Positions 24,511 to 33,563 of a DNA stretch of 64,000 nucleotides are shown here, in pieces. The first letter of the stretch is position 1. Each line of letters starts with the position of its first letter. The stretch is from an uncultured Prevotella sp. Lineage in GTDB: Bacteria > Bacteroidota > Bacteroidia > Bacteroidales > Bacteroidaceae. The DNA lies in assembly GCA_900322175.1 (NCBI GenBank), contig ONYZ01000025.1:1-64000 (forward strand), given 5' to 3'. A program made the translations under genes and the position numbers. The notes beneath the pieces were generated by a model. That model was not told the DNA's origin, did no database searches, and saw only the letters and a program-made list of their open reading frames with translations.

Positions 24511-25949
24511 TATTTCTCAACCTTATTCCTATGCTGATAATCGTGATAATAACCTACTTCCACGTTTTCAAGCACGGCGATAGCATCGCCTGTAAGCGCT
24601 GCCAACGAGAAGTACTTAGTAAGCAGATAAGATGCTACACCAAACTTGTCGAGTCCCATCAGTCGGGCACTCAGTGATGGTGCAATCTCACCAGGAATAC
24701 CGCTCTGATGCAAACCTACGACACCCTGGTTTTTCTCGCCTGCACGTACCAGAATTATTTTTGTAGTGCCAACGCCACGACCTGTGAGATACTGCCCTTC
24801 TACTTCAACCTTATCCGATGGAATCAGAGGAACACCACGCCACAATATCACTCTGGTACCAAACAGGTCGGTAGTTACAGGAGGTACGCCACGCCAAGTA
24901 CATTCGCGCTCAAAAGCAGCAATAGCTCGTGGATGAGCGATAAAGAATGAAGGCTCCTTCCATACCAGACTAAGCAATTCATCAAGATCATCGGGTGTGG
25001 GCGATCCATAACGGGTAGTAATACGATAGGCTGGATTCGCTGCAGCCAACAGTCCGAAATTCTTATTATTGATCAGTTCCCACTCCTGACGTTCCTTGAT
25101 ACTCTCGATGCTGAGGCGCAACTGCTCTTCGAGCTGGTTGTAGGGATTATTATAGAGATCACTTACACGAGTATGTACACGTACTACAGTCTGCAATGTA
25201 TTAAGCGAGTACTCAGTAGGATTCTCCTCGTAATCAATATAAGTCTCAGGGATAATATTGTCTTCCTCGTGACCGCTCACCAGGTCGATATGCTTCTCGC
25301 CATTGTCGTTTACGGAGGCTTTTAGTCGAAGTTGCTTGTCAACAGCCTTGGCAAAGGTGTCACGGAAATCGGGTACCTCCTTGATAAACTTAATCAGCTC
25401 CTGAAGTTTTAGGCCAAGGAATACTGTGGGGGTGATGGCACGAACAGATACTGTCGATTCCTGTTCATCAAGCAGATCGGCCTCACCGAAATACTCACCA
25501 TCACCCAATAGGGCAATCCGCAACTCTTCGCCATGCGGTCCCTTGCTGATAACCTCAGCCTGTCCGCTGGCTACGATGAAGAAACGCTGCTTGTCCTTGC
25601 CTTCCTCAACAAACAATTTGTCGACATCAATCTCCTTGGCTTCGAACGAGCTAGCCAATCGATTCAATATCTCATCATCGAACTCTGAGAACAACGGTAT
25701 TGCCTTCAGATCCTTAGCAGCAAATGTTGGAACTCCGTTAAGGTACTGAATAGGCAGACGATCGTTCTTGCGAAGTTCTACCTTAGTACGATTAACACGG
25801 AATGTGCCGCCCGACACCTGTACCCACGGCAAGAGCTTCAACAGAAGTCTTGGAGTGATTGAGCCCATCTGAGGGGCTGTCTTAGTTGTGGTCGCCAGTC
25901 TTCTGGCGGTAGCAGTGGTCACACTGCGCTGAAGATTTGATTCTGCCAT
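24510..25949 (-). CDS. Family 2 encapsulin shell protein with cNMP-binding domain (2B type)
   Basis: 479 residues. The N-terminal arm (residues 1-75, including TPRLLLKLLPWVQVSGGTFRV) and the region from about 215 to the end (SLNTLQTVVRVHTRVSDLYN, NKNFGLLAAANPAYRI, ECTWRGVPPVTTDLFGTRVI, GVVGLHQSG) match the HK97-fold shell of family 2 encapsulins (SrpI-like). Between them, at about 85-190, is a Crp-type cyclic-nucleotide-binding domain with GEYFGEADLLDE, which defines subtype 2B. It forms a protein nanocompartment. The next gene encodes an extended cysteine desulfurase, the known cargo type. Ligand and pore control by this domain are unknown. Confidence 0.9.
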   Translation of the reverse strand: MAESNLQRSVTTATARRLATTTKTAPQMGSITPRLLLKLLPWVQVSGGTFRVNRTKVELRKNDRLPIQYLNGVPTFAAKDLKAIPLFSEFDDEILNRLASSFEAKEIDVDKLFVEEGKDKQRFFIVASGQAEVISKGPHGEELRIALLGDGEYFGEADLLDEQESTVSVRAITPTVFLGLKLQELIKFIKEVPDFRDTFAKAVDKQLRLKASVNDNGEKHIDLVSGHEEDNIIPETYIDYEENPTEYSLNTLQTVVRVHTRVSDLYNNPYNQLEEQLRLSIESIKERQEWELINNKNFGLLAAANPAYRITTRYGSPTPDDLDELLSLVWKEPSFFIAHPRAIAAFERECTWRGVPPVTTDLFGTRVILWRGVPLIPSDKVEVEGQYLTGRGVGTTKIILVRAGEKNQGVVGLHQSGIPGEIAPSLSARLMGLDKFGVASYLLTKYFSLAALTGDAIAVLENVEVGYYHDYQHRNKVEK

Positions 25950-25957
25950 AATTTTAA

Positions 25958-26182
25958 TTATTTTTTAATTATTACTTTGTGAACTTTTCCTTCTACATGT
26001 TCTACAGAGAGTACGTTGTAACCTTGCTCTTTTGCATTGCGAGGCACATTATCGAGAGGCTCACCCTCGCTCAGCAGCACCTCAAGCGTATCGCCATCAT
26101 TAAGCTTCGACAGCTCAATCTTGGTCTTAACAAATGTCATAGGACAATGTTCCTTTGTGATGTCTAATGTTTTTGTTGCCAT
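25958..26182 (-). CDS. TusA/SirA-like sulfur-relay protein
   Basis: 74 residues with the TusA two-layer fold pattern: LDITKEHCPMTFVKTKIELS, then DGDTLEVLLSEGEPLDNVP and a final beta strand VHKVIIKK. The persulfide-accepting cysteine is present, but the usual Cys-Pro-x-Pro is Cys-Pro-Met-Thr. TusA proteins take sulfur from a cysteine desulfurase and pass it to DsrE-type or other acceptors. It sits between the encapsulin and DsrE-like genes, 8 and 17 bases from them. Because it is small and cytosolic, it could collect sulfur leaving the compartment. Confidence 0.9.
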   Translation of the reverse strand: MATKTLDITKEHCPMTFVKTKIELSKLNDGDTLEVLLSEGEPLDNVPRNAKEQGYNVLSVEHVEGKVHKVIIKK

Positions 26183-26199
26183 AACTTTCTGCTTTTGTA

Positions 26200-26679
26200 T
26201 TAAATGAATAATGTTTGTCCGCCTTCCGATAGGTTCAGGAATGATGCCACACCCAACACATCCTTCACTTCTGGTATAAAGTCTTCCTTATTTAAGCCCA
26301 ATACGTGCATAGCCATCTCGCAAGCGTATAGATTGATACCCAGGACTTTTGCAGCCTCAACCAATTCTTCAAGTGTTGCCACATTATTCTTACGCATCAG
26401 ATAGCGGAATATCTTTGGTCCCGCTCCCAGGAAGTTAAACCTGCTTGTTGGGGTATCTTTAAGTCCGCCCATCATAAATCCAAAGATTTTTGTAAGCCAG
26501 TTGCCACCAGTAAAGCTACGTCCCTGCTTCTTTTTAATAGCATCAAGCCCCCAGAAGGTGAAGAAGATATTCACCTCATAGCCCACTGCAGCAGCTCCCG
26601 TTCCTAATGTAAACACAGCTGTCAGCTTGTCGAAATCGCCACTAAAGGCGATGATACTCAGTTTCTTTTGTTTTGCCAT
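26200..26679 (-). CDS. DsrE/DsrF-like (DsrE2-type) sulfur-transfer protein
   Basis: 159 residues with a DsrE-like Rossmann-type layout: KLSIIAFSGDFDKLTAVFTL, VGYEVNIFFTFWGLDAIKKK, then LGINLYACEMAMHVLGL holding the conserved sulfur-carrying cysteine. The hydrophobic FGFMMGG segment is typical of DsrE2-type proteins. Such proteins exchange persulfide with TusA. Its gene starts seven bases after the MetY-like gene. Together with TusA it makes a two-step relay between desulfurase and end acceptor. Confidence 0.88.
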   Translation of the reverse strand: MAKQKKLSIIAFSGDFDKLTAVFTLGTGAAAVGYEVNIFFTFWGLDAIKKKQGRSFTGGNWLTKIFGFMMGGLKDTPTSRFNFLGAGPKIFRYLMRKNNVATLEELVEAAKVLGINLYACEMAMHVLGLNKEDFIPEVKDVLGVASFLNLSEGGQTLFI

Positions 26680-26686
26680 ATTTTCT

Positions 26687-27862
26687 TCATTTTATTATTG
26701 CCTGCTCTATGTCTGCCAGTATATCCTCAGGAGCTTCAAGACCTACGGATAAGCGAATTGTAGTCTGTCGTACATCCATCTGTTCCAACTGACGATCCGC
26801 AAACAATCCAAAGATAGTAGATGCCGGATGAATAGCCAGCGTGCGACTATCGAAGAGGTTTGTTGCACGATGCACTAGTTTCAGTCGGTTCAGAAAGCTA
26901 AAGCATGCTTCTTTTGATTCCAAGTCGATAGTTAGCATTGCACCAGCAGTTTTTCCAAATTGTTGCTGAGCAAGTGCATGATAAGGGTTATCGGCCAAAC
27001 CAATATAATTTACGTTTCTTATACCGTCAACATATTTCAGTTCCTTGGCTATTTTAAGCGTATTAGCTGCCTGACGCTGATAGCGAACATCCAGTGTTTC
27101 CAAGCCCAGTGTCTGCATATAGGCAACTTGTGGAGTCATATAAGCTCCAAGATTCACCAGCAAATCGTACTTTATACGCTGATTTATCTGCGGGAAAGTG
27201 CCATAGTCTATTATCAGACCACCTAATGATGTGCCGCCACCAGATATATACTTTGTGCTGGAAACCACTTCAATATCCACACCAAGCTCCTTCATGGATG
27301 TTTCAGTAAAGGGGATGACGGTGGAGTCGACTATCACTGGAACGTTCTTCCTGTGAGCTATCTCTGCTATGCCCTTCAAGTCGGCCACCTCCAACTGGGG
27401 ATTAGTTACGATCTCCAAAAATACACAACAGGTCTGCTCATCAATAGCTGCCTCCACCGCCTCCAGGTTGGTCAAATCTCTCAATTTAGGTTTTACACCG
27501 AAGCGCAGCAATGTGTTGCTTATCAGAGCCAGCGAATTTCCAAAAAGATGTCGTGATGTCACAATATTCTTTCCCTGTGCACCTACAGCCATCAGAGCAT
27601 TGCTTATCGCCGCCATACCAGAGTTGTAAGCAGATACATGCTCAGCATTCGTCAAGGCTTTAACACGTTGCTCAAAGTTGGTTACGGTGGGGTTGTACAT
27701 TCTACCGTAATCAGGAGCCTTTATGCGATTGCAAAAAGCATCAGACATCACCTGTGCATCGTCAAACTCATACGACACATTACTATATATAGGTACAGCC
27801 AGCGATCCGTAAACGTCTGGACGTACATAAGGCGTACTAATTGCTATTGTTTGTTTCTTCAT
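26687..27862 (-). CDS. MetY-like O-acetylhomoserine sulfhydrylase / Cys-Met metabolism PLP enzyme
   Basis: 391 residues of the Cys/Met metabolism PLP family. Visible motifs: YGRMYNPTVTNFEQRVKALT, SGMAAISNALMAVGAQG, the cofactor-binding VIVDSTVIPFT, the PLP-lysine in VVSSTKYISGGG and C-terminal RLSVGLEAPEDILADIEQAI. The family includes MetY, cystathionine gamma-synthase/lyase and methionine gamma-lyase. The operon's thiocarboxylate carrier, E1 and JAMM match the Wolinella arrangement in which MetY makes homocysteine from O-acetylhomoserine and protein-bound sulfide, so MetY is favoured. A gamma-lyase role cannot be excluded. Confidence 0.85.
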   Translation of the reverse strand: MKKQTIAISTPYVRPDVYGSLAVPIYSNVSYEFDDAQVMSDAFCNRIKAPDYGRMYNPTVTNFEQRVKALTNAEHVSAYNSGMAAISNALMAVGAQGKNIVTSRHLFGNSLALISNTLLRFGVKPKLRDLTNLEAVEAAIDEQTCCVFLEIVTNPQLEVADLKGIAEIAHRKNVPVIVDSTVIPFTETSMKELGVDIEVVSSTKYISGGGTSLGGLIIDYGTFPQINQRIKYDLLVNLGAYMTPQVAYMQTLGLETLDVRYQRQAANTLKIAKELKYVDGIRNVNYIGLADNPYHALAQQQFGKTAGAMLTIDLESKEACFSFLNRLKLVHRATNLFDSRTLAIHPASTIFGLFADRQLEQMDVRQTTIRLSVGLEAPEDILADIEQAIIK

Positions 27863-27869
27863 TATTACG

Positions 27870-28508
27870 TTAAATATAAAATTCTGATGAATCTATCAAT
27901 CCCGCCCGCAAAGCGTATTTCACAACCTCGTGAGCTGTATTTATTTTCAGTTTACGAAAGATATTCTTGCGATGGGTAGTAATAGTATGAACGCTAGAAA
28001 AGCGCTCTTCGGCTATCTCCTTAGTGGTCTTACCCTGGGCAATAGCCTTAACTATCTCAATCTCCGTTTCTGTCAATATGCTTGGACGTTCCTCCTCTTC
28101 CTTCTGCGAAATAATGGTTTCAAGCGCCCTCTGACTGAAGAAACGCTCATGACGAGATGTGGCTTGCAGAGCCTCACGAACACTACTCAGAGGCTCATCC
28201 TTAAATACAATACTGAATTGATGCGACGAATAAACCACCCGACGCAAAAAAGCCGGTGTCAGATCATCGCTTATAAGCACCCATTGTGCCAATGCAAAAC
28301 GTTCGCTCACTATCAGCAGTTGGTCCACATCAGTAAAGTCGAACAACGTATAGTCAAGCAGCACTATCGCATTCTCGTGCTCCTTCAGCAGTTCTACAAG
28401 TCCTGCTTTATTACTGGTCTTGTATACCGTACCTTCTTTCTGCCTGATCAAACTTTCTAGGGCAAATCTAGTCAGTTCCCGATTATCTGCAAGTATATAT
28501 TTCGCCAT
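27870..28508 (-). CDS. LuxR-type response regulator of the sulfur/encapsulin operon
   Basis: 212 residues. The N-terminal half is receiver-like (IVLLDYTLFDF with an Asp at about position 52, later SIVFKDEP with Lys) but lacks the clear acidic pair of true response regulators, so it may sense a ligand or be a degenerate receiver. The C-terminal half is a GerE/LuxR helix-turn-helix (ILTETEIEIVKAIAQGKTTK to HRKNIFRKLKI). It is the first gene of the operon, seven bases before metY-like, and likely controls the operon itself. No histidine kinase is adjacent. Confidence 0.85.
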   Translation of the reverse strand: MAKYILADNRELTRFALESLIRQKEGTVYKTSNKAGLVELLKEHENAIVLLDYTLFDFTDVDQLLIVSERFALAQWVLISDDLTPAFLRRVVYSSHQFSIVFKDEPLSSVREALQATSRHERFFSQRALETIISQKEEEERPSILTETEIEIVKAIAQGKTTKEIAEERFSSVHTITTHRKNIFRKLKINTAHEVVKYALRAGLIDSSEFYI

Positions 28509-28525
28509 AACAATATGATTTTGGG

Positions 28526-28535
28526 TGCAAAGGTA
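28526..28535 (-). promoter_or_regulatory. -7 promoter box of the encapsulin/sulfur operon
   Basis: Reverse complement reads TACCTTTGCA. It lies only 18 bases before the regulator ATG, so the leader is about ten nucleotides. It would drive all nine genes down to 21564, since no other clear box is seen in the short gaps. Confidence 0.75.
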
Positions 28536-28686
28536 CTATGCTTAGAAAATATATCCAAATTTTTGCTTAAATTCAGAAGATACTCCTAAATATCAGATTA
28601 TTACTATAAACATTTTCTTTTATTCACCAATAACAAGCCTGTTTTTAGAATAATATTCCGAATCTACACAAAAAAACGCAAATATC

Positions 28687-28869
28687 CCCTGCAGTTCAGC
28701 TGACTACAGGGGATAAACTCTTACGGACGATTTTATGAATAACCGCTTATCCTACTTCTTAACCTGTTGAGTTGCACCAGTGGTTGCATCTGTGTTCTTT
28801 GCGGGTTTTACCTCGCTGGCATCGTACTTTATCTTCTTGAAGCCCTTGATGATATTCTCAACGTTGAAT
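28687..28869. repeat. 183-bp direct repeat, copy A
   Basis: Identical to 34086-34268 except for three substitutions (offset 5399). It contains a terminator-like hairpin (CCCCTG...CAGGGG, about 28686-28712) and the last 39 codons of an HMA-like gene. The two copies bracket a 5.2-kb segment with the secreted hydrolase gene. Confidence 0.95.
28752..28869 (-). pseudogene. 3' fragment of an HMA-like gene (copy A)
   Basis: Encodes only FNVENIIKGFKKIKYDASEV and the KPAKNTDATTGATQQVKK tail, the same residues as the end of the gene at 34151-34405. The upstream part is replaced at 28870 by the promoter of the 28906 gene, so the fragment has no start or promoter of its own. Confidence 0.85.
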
Positions 28870-28874
28870 TGTCG

Positions 28875-28884
28875 TACCTTTGCA
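28875..28884 (+). promoter_or_regulatory. -7 promoter box of the 28906 gene
   Basis: TACCTTTGCA begins five bases after the end of direct-repeat copy A and 31 bases before the ATG. Confidence 0.75.
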
Positions 28885-28905
28885 GAGGTGTAAATAACTA
28901 GAATT

Positions 28906-31900
28906 ATGAAGTCAAAAACATTATTTGTGTTGATGTCCATGCTGCTGACGGTCCTTTCGGGGTACGGTCAGGAGTCTGGCATCGCCTCATTGCAACCTGT
29001 GAATGTCGCCGATGTGAAGATTACGGCCGTCAACGATGCCTACTTCACCGATGAAGGCATCGTCGTGGTCAGTCCCGACGAAGCCCCGGAGCCCGCACTG
29101 GCCCGCCGGCGTGCCAGCGGGCTGCAAGATGAGGGCAGCGCATACTTCGTCGACGCCAAACTCTACTCCTATACCTATCCTTCGGTGGATGCCGACGGCA
29201 ATAAGGTGACCCTGTCGTCGCTGATGGCCGTACCAAAGGGCGTTCTGGCCTTCCCCAATAACCTGGTCATCGGCTGCCACGTCACCATCACCAGTAACTA
29301 CGAGTGCCCCACGGAATACAACAAGAGTGGCGGTTGGCTTTCGTGGATGACCGACGTAGGCATGCTGATTGACTACACGCGCAACGATGGCGTGCGCAAA
29401 CCCTGCTGTTTGGTTATCATGCCCGACTACGAGGGCTACGGCGTGAGCAAGGATCGTGCCCACCCCTACCTCTACCAGGAACTGACCGCCCGTCAAGTGG
29501 TGGATGGCGTGCGCGCCGGACTGGAACTCTTTAAGCAGAATTCCTCCTTCAACGAATTTGATGACAATTGGAAGAGCGTATGCATAGGTTACTCGCAGGG
29601 CGGCTCCGTGTCATTGGCCACCCACCGCTTCATCGAGGAGAACGGCTTGGCTGACGAGCTGCATTTCGCTGGTTCGGTATGCGGTGACGGACCCTACGAC
29701 CCTGTGGCACACCTGGGCTACTATATGAACGACAATGGCGAGACCTTCGACGGTGGGGAAAATCGCACAAAGCATGAGACGGCCACCGTGTCGATGCCCA
29801 TCGTCATGCCGCTCATCCTGAAGGGCATGTGCGACCGCAACCCCTTCATGCGCCAGCACACGGTGAGAGAATACCTGTCGGAGAAGTTCCTGCGCACCGG
29901 TGTCATCGACTTCATCAACGCCAAAAGCCAGGAGGACAAGAGCAGGCAGTATTCCACCGACGACATCAACGAGGCGTTCCGCCAAATGCGTAAGTATGGT
30001 AAGACATATACGTATTACGACGAAAGAAATCTCCCAGGATTGACACAGGGTTCATATGATGCCGCCCAGATGAAGGAGATGCTCTATAAGGATGATGGCG
30101 ACAATGTACACGGCAAGCTGGAGCAGATGATGACAACGGATGCCTTCGCATATTTCAATGGATCACACTCATCAGTACCGTCAGATCGGGGCGTGATGAA
30201 AGACCTGCACCGCGCACTGGCCAGCAATGCGAGGGTATCGGGATGGACACCCAGCCACCGCATCGCTTTCTATCACTCCAGCTACGACACGGTGGTGCCT
30301 TACGAAAACCTGCTGTCGTTCATCCGTCATCAGGACGGCCTGAACTACTACTTCCATAACCGCCAGCGCTCACAGAACGCTAACGTCAATCCGACGCACA
30401 TGGTGGAGAAAGAAGAAAATGCCGATGTCTATATCTACGACGATGACACGAAGAAAGACCATGTGGATGCCGGTAAGGACTTCTACTTCTTTGGTTCGCC
30501 GTCGCCCGACTACAAACTGATGAAGTGGGTGGTGGAAGGCAAGGAGGCTGGTTCTCTCAGTCCCGCCAGTTCTGACGACAAACTGGTCACCATCACCTTG
30601 CAGAACGGCGACAAGACGGTCAGCGCCGAGGCACTGATAAGCGGTAGCTACAGCCTCTTACTGGGCAACGGACAGAATGCCTGCATATCGCAATACACCG
30701 AGGGTGCCATCACCATTCCCGGCAAGGTGACTATCGGCGGAACTGAATACGACGTAACGGTGAACCAGTTGGCCTTCCGCCTGTGCAACAAGTTGACGGA
30801 GGTGACCATCAGCGAGGGAATCACCTCGATTGGCGACTTTGCCTTCGTGGGCTGTTCGTCGCTGCAGAAGGTGTCGCTGCCCTCTACCTTGCACCGCATC
30901 GGCGACGGAGCCTTTGTGAATCTGCCTAACCTGAAGGAGATGAAGTGTGCTGCCGCAGAACCACCAGTCTGGGAATACAACGACCTGTTTGCCTACGAGG
31001 GCACCGCCAGTGCTACGGCGAAACTCGCTACCCAGCGCACGCTCAACGTGCCTCGCGCCAGTGCCAACAAATACAGAAATTCGAAATTCAACGGCGAAGT
31101 GGGGTGGGCCGATGCCTTCGGACTCATCTGCGAGGCCACCATGCCTACACAGTCCATGAGTATTTCGACGTTCAAAGACTTAGAGGACTTAGCCACCAGG
31201 GTTAACGGCGGCGATAACATGGGCAACTATACCATCCGCCTGACTCAAGACCTCATTCTGGAGGGTGAAAAACGTGACAACTGGTATGCCTTGATACCCA
31301 TCGGCACCGCCGACCATCCCTTCAGCGGCGTGTTCGACGGACAGGGTCATACCATCAAGAACGTGAGGACCCATCATGATGATGATAATAATGTGGGCCT
31401 CTTCGGCTATACCGACGGCGCCGTCATCAGCAACCTCACCCTGCAGAACATCAGCCTGAAGGGTGAGAGCAACGTCGGCGTGGTGGTGGGCAATGCCAAC
31501 TACAGCATGATTCACGATGTGCTGGTCTATAAAGCCGTGCCAACAAATGGCGACGAGTATTACTGTGCCGAGGCCACTGCGGTCAATGCCGGCGGACTGG
31601 TGGGCAGGGCCAACAACACCACCATCATCGACAGCTACTTCTATGGCAAGGTGAAGGGTGTTATGGCTGCCGGCGGCATCGTGGGCGAAAGTGCTACCGC
31701 CAGCGTCAGCGACTGTGCTGCAGGCTATTCCGTAGAATCCGGCGACATCGCCGGCGGCATCGTGGGCAAGGCCGGCACGGCTACGAAAGTGGCCCGATGC
31801 TATTCACGCAGCACGCTCTCGGCAACCACCGTCGCTGGCATTATCGGACAGCATCAGGGCGACAGCGAGTCAAGTGTCAGCAATTGTGCCTACTTCGGTG

Positions 31901-33546
31901 CCAACGAATCGCTGCTCGTGGCTGTAGCTGCAGAAAATGCTCCAGCCATCTCGGCGACAAACAATCGGGTATGCAACACCATAGCCGATATGGAGGGGCT
32001 GAAACTGCAAGACCTCTTAGGTGACGACAAGTGGTACTACTTCCACGAAGAGGTGAGCGACTGTCCTGTACCGGCATCGCTGGCCGACGACTATTTAGCC
32101 TGGGCAGGCATGAAGGATGCCAACGGCTATATCTATACGCTTATCGACGAAGGCGCGAGTTACAGCATCATCGGCTACGAAGGCAGTGAGACCGAACTCG
32201 TACTGCCCAGCACCTATAATAACTTACCCGTGACAGCCGTAGGCGACCGTGCCTTCAAAGGCAGCGCCATCACCGCCATGACCCTCCCCAGCAGCATCAC
32301 CACCATCGGCACAGAGGCATTTGCCGACTGTTCCGATCTGGTATCCTTCACTATGAGCGATGGGGTTACCTCAGCCTACAACGGCTGGCTGAAGAACTGC
32401 CCCAAAGTGGCGTCCATCTCTGGTAGCAACAACCTCGTCTACTGTTGCGAGAACAATACATTATACTACAATGCAAAGGAGCAACTCATCCGTTGCTCAA
32501 CCACAATCAATGGCATACTTACTGTGCCGTCCACCGTCACCACCATCGAGGCCGGAGCCTTTTATGGCTGCGACGACCTGACTGTGGTCGATCTGAGACA
32601 GACCACTACTGAATGGGGCAAAGTGCAGCGCGACCTGCTCAACAACCCCTTCTACGGAGCCAGCAAATATACGCTGTTCATCATGAACCAGAAAAGCTGG
32701 GCTCAAAACAATGTCAGCAGCGAACCTAACGTGGTGAACCTGTCGAACGGTTTCGTTGAAAACGGCTATCAGTGCATGAACCTGTATATCACCGATCGCT
32801 TAGGCATTAATTTGGGCGACAACACATTCCGTTTCACCGCTGTCTCATGCCATTACGACCGTAAGTTTGGGGCGACCCTCACCTACGGACAGGATGGCGA
32901 ACCCGACTTCGTCTATCAGCCCAAGGCATACACCCTCTCGCTACCCTTTACGTTCCGTCTGAAAGCTGGTCAGGGGGCGAAACTCTACCGTTACGATAAA
33001 GTCATCACTGAGGGCGACGTGACCACAGCATTGTTCCAGGAGGTCGCGATTGATAATAGCAACTACTATTTGACACATGCCCGACACCCTTACTACCTCG
33101 TCGTAGAGAGTGAAGACCCCTTCACACTTGAGTCCACATCGGAAAACACTGTGCAGGAATACGGCCAAGGCTCGCAAACTGAGAATGACGGCTACGCCTT
33201 TATCGGTTACAGTGTTAAAATCGACAACGAGCATCTGTATGATCCCAACCAGCCGAAATATATCCTACAGAGTGACGGCAACTGGCATAAAGTGCCGGAG
33301 AATGAGCCGAGGGCCTACGTACCACCTTTCCGCGCCCACTTCCGTGCAAGCGCTGCTTCTGGAGCAAGAGCTCTGATGACGCGTTTTGGCGGCGACGACC
33401 AGACGACGGGCACCAGCCATACTGTGATACGAACCACCGACCGCAACGGCACCCAGTACTATTACGACCTCAATGGCCGTCTGTTGCCCGGCAAGCCCCA
33501 GAAGGGTGTGTACATCATGAACGGTAAGAAATATGTCAACAAATAA
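28906..33546 (+). CDS. Large secreted alpha/beta hydrolase with BspA-like LRR, GLUG repeats and sorting tail
   Basis: 1546 residues. A signal peptide (residues 1-21) is followed by an alpha/beta hydrolase domain to about residue 550: VIMPDYEGYGVSK, and the nucleophile elbow GYSQGGSV with Ser near 230, as in secretory lipases and tannase-like esterases. Two BspA-type leucine-rich blocks (about 625-680, ITSIGDFAFVGCSSLQKVSL; and about 1105-1225) surround a GLUG-like section (about 800-990, AAGGIVGESATASVSDC). The end DLNGRLLPGKPQKGVYIMNG plus KKYVNK resembles a type IX sorting tail. Likely a surface-bound lipase or esterase with adhesive repeats. It shares a transcript with the small gene at 33564. 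Confidence 0.8.
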   Translation: MKSKTLFVLMSMLLTVLSGYGQESGIASLQPVNVADVKITAVNDAYFTDEGIVVVSPDEAPEPALARRRASGLQDEGSAYFVDAKLYSYTYPSVDADGNKVTLSSLMAVPKGVLAFPNNLVIGCHVTITSNYECPTEYNKSGGWLSWMTDVGMLIDYTRNDGVRKPCCLVIMPDYEGYGVSKDRAHPYLYQELTARQVVDGVRAGLELFKQNSSFNEFDDNWKSVCIGYSQGGSVSLATHRFIEENGLADELHFAGSVCGDGPYDPVAHLGYYMNDNGETFDGGENRTKHETATVSMPIVMPLILKGMCDRNPFMRQHTVREYLSEKFLRTGVIDFINAKSQEDKSRQYSTDDINEAFRQMRKYGKTYTYYDERNLPGLTQGSYDAAQMKEMLYKDDGDNVHGKLEQMMTTDAFAYFNGSHSSVPSDRGVMKDLHRALASNARVSGWTPSHRIAFYHSSYDTVVPYENLLSFIRHQDGLNYYFHNRQRSQNANVNPTHMVEKEENADVYIYDDDTKKDHVDAGKDFYFFGSPSPDYKLMKWVVEGKEAGSLSPASSDDKLVTITLQNGDKTVSAEALISGSYSLLLGNGQNACISQYTEGAITIPGKVTIGGTEYDVTVNQLAFRLCNKLTEVTISEGITSIGDFAFVGCSSLQKVSLPSTLHRIGDGAFVNLPNLKEMKCAAAEPPVWEYNDLFAYEGTASATAKLATQRTLNVPRASANKYRNSKFNGEVGWADAFGLICEATMPTQSMSISTFKDLEDLATRVNGGDNMGNYTIRLTQDLILEGEKRDNWYALIPIGTADHPFSGVFDGQGHTIKNVRTHHDDDNNVGLFGYTDGAVISNLTLQNISLKGESNVGVVVGNANYSMIHDVLVYKAVPTNGDEYYCAEATAVNAGGLVGRANNTTIIDSYFYGKVKGVMAAGGIVGESATASVSDCAAGYSVESGDIAGGIVGKAGTATKVARCYSRSTLSATTVAGIIGQHQGDSESSVSNCAYFGANESLLVAVAAENAPAISATNNRVCNTIADMEGLKLQDLLGDDKWYYFHEEVSDCPVPASLADDYLAWAGMKDANGYIYTLIDEGASYSIIGYEGSETELVLPSTYNNLPVTAVGDRAFKGSAITAMTLPSSITTIGTEAFADCSDLVSFTMSDGVTSAYNGWLKNCPKVASISGSNNLVYCCENNTLYYNAKEQLIRCSTTINGILTVPSTVTTIEAGAFYGCDDLTVVDLRQTTTEWGKVQRDLLNNPFYGASKYTLFIMNQKSWAQNNVSSEPNVVNLSNGFVENGYQCMNLYITDRLGINLGDNTFRFTAVSCHYDRKFGATLTYGQDGEPDFVYQPKAYTLSLPFTFRLKAGQGAKLYRYDKVITEGDVTTALFQEVAIDNSNYYLTHARHPYYLVVESEDPFTLESTSENTVQEYGQGSQTENDGYAFIGYSVKIDNEHLYDPNQPKYILQSDGNWHKVPENEPRAYVPPFRAHFRASAASGARALMTRFGGDDQTTGTSHTVIRTTDRNGTQYYYDLNGRLLPGKPQKGVYIMNGKKYVNK

Positions 33547-33563
33547 AGCAGGAGGACGTGAAA

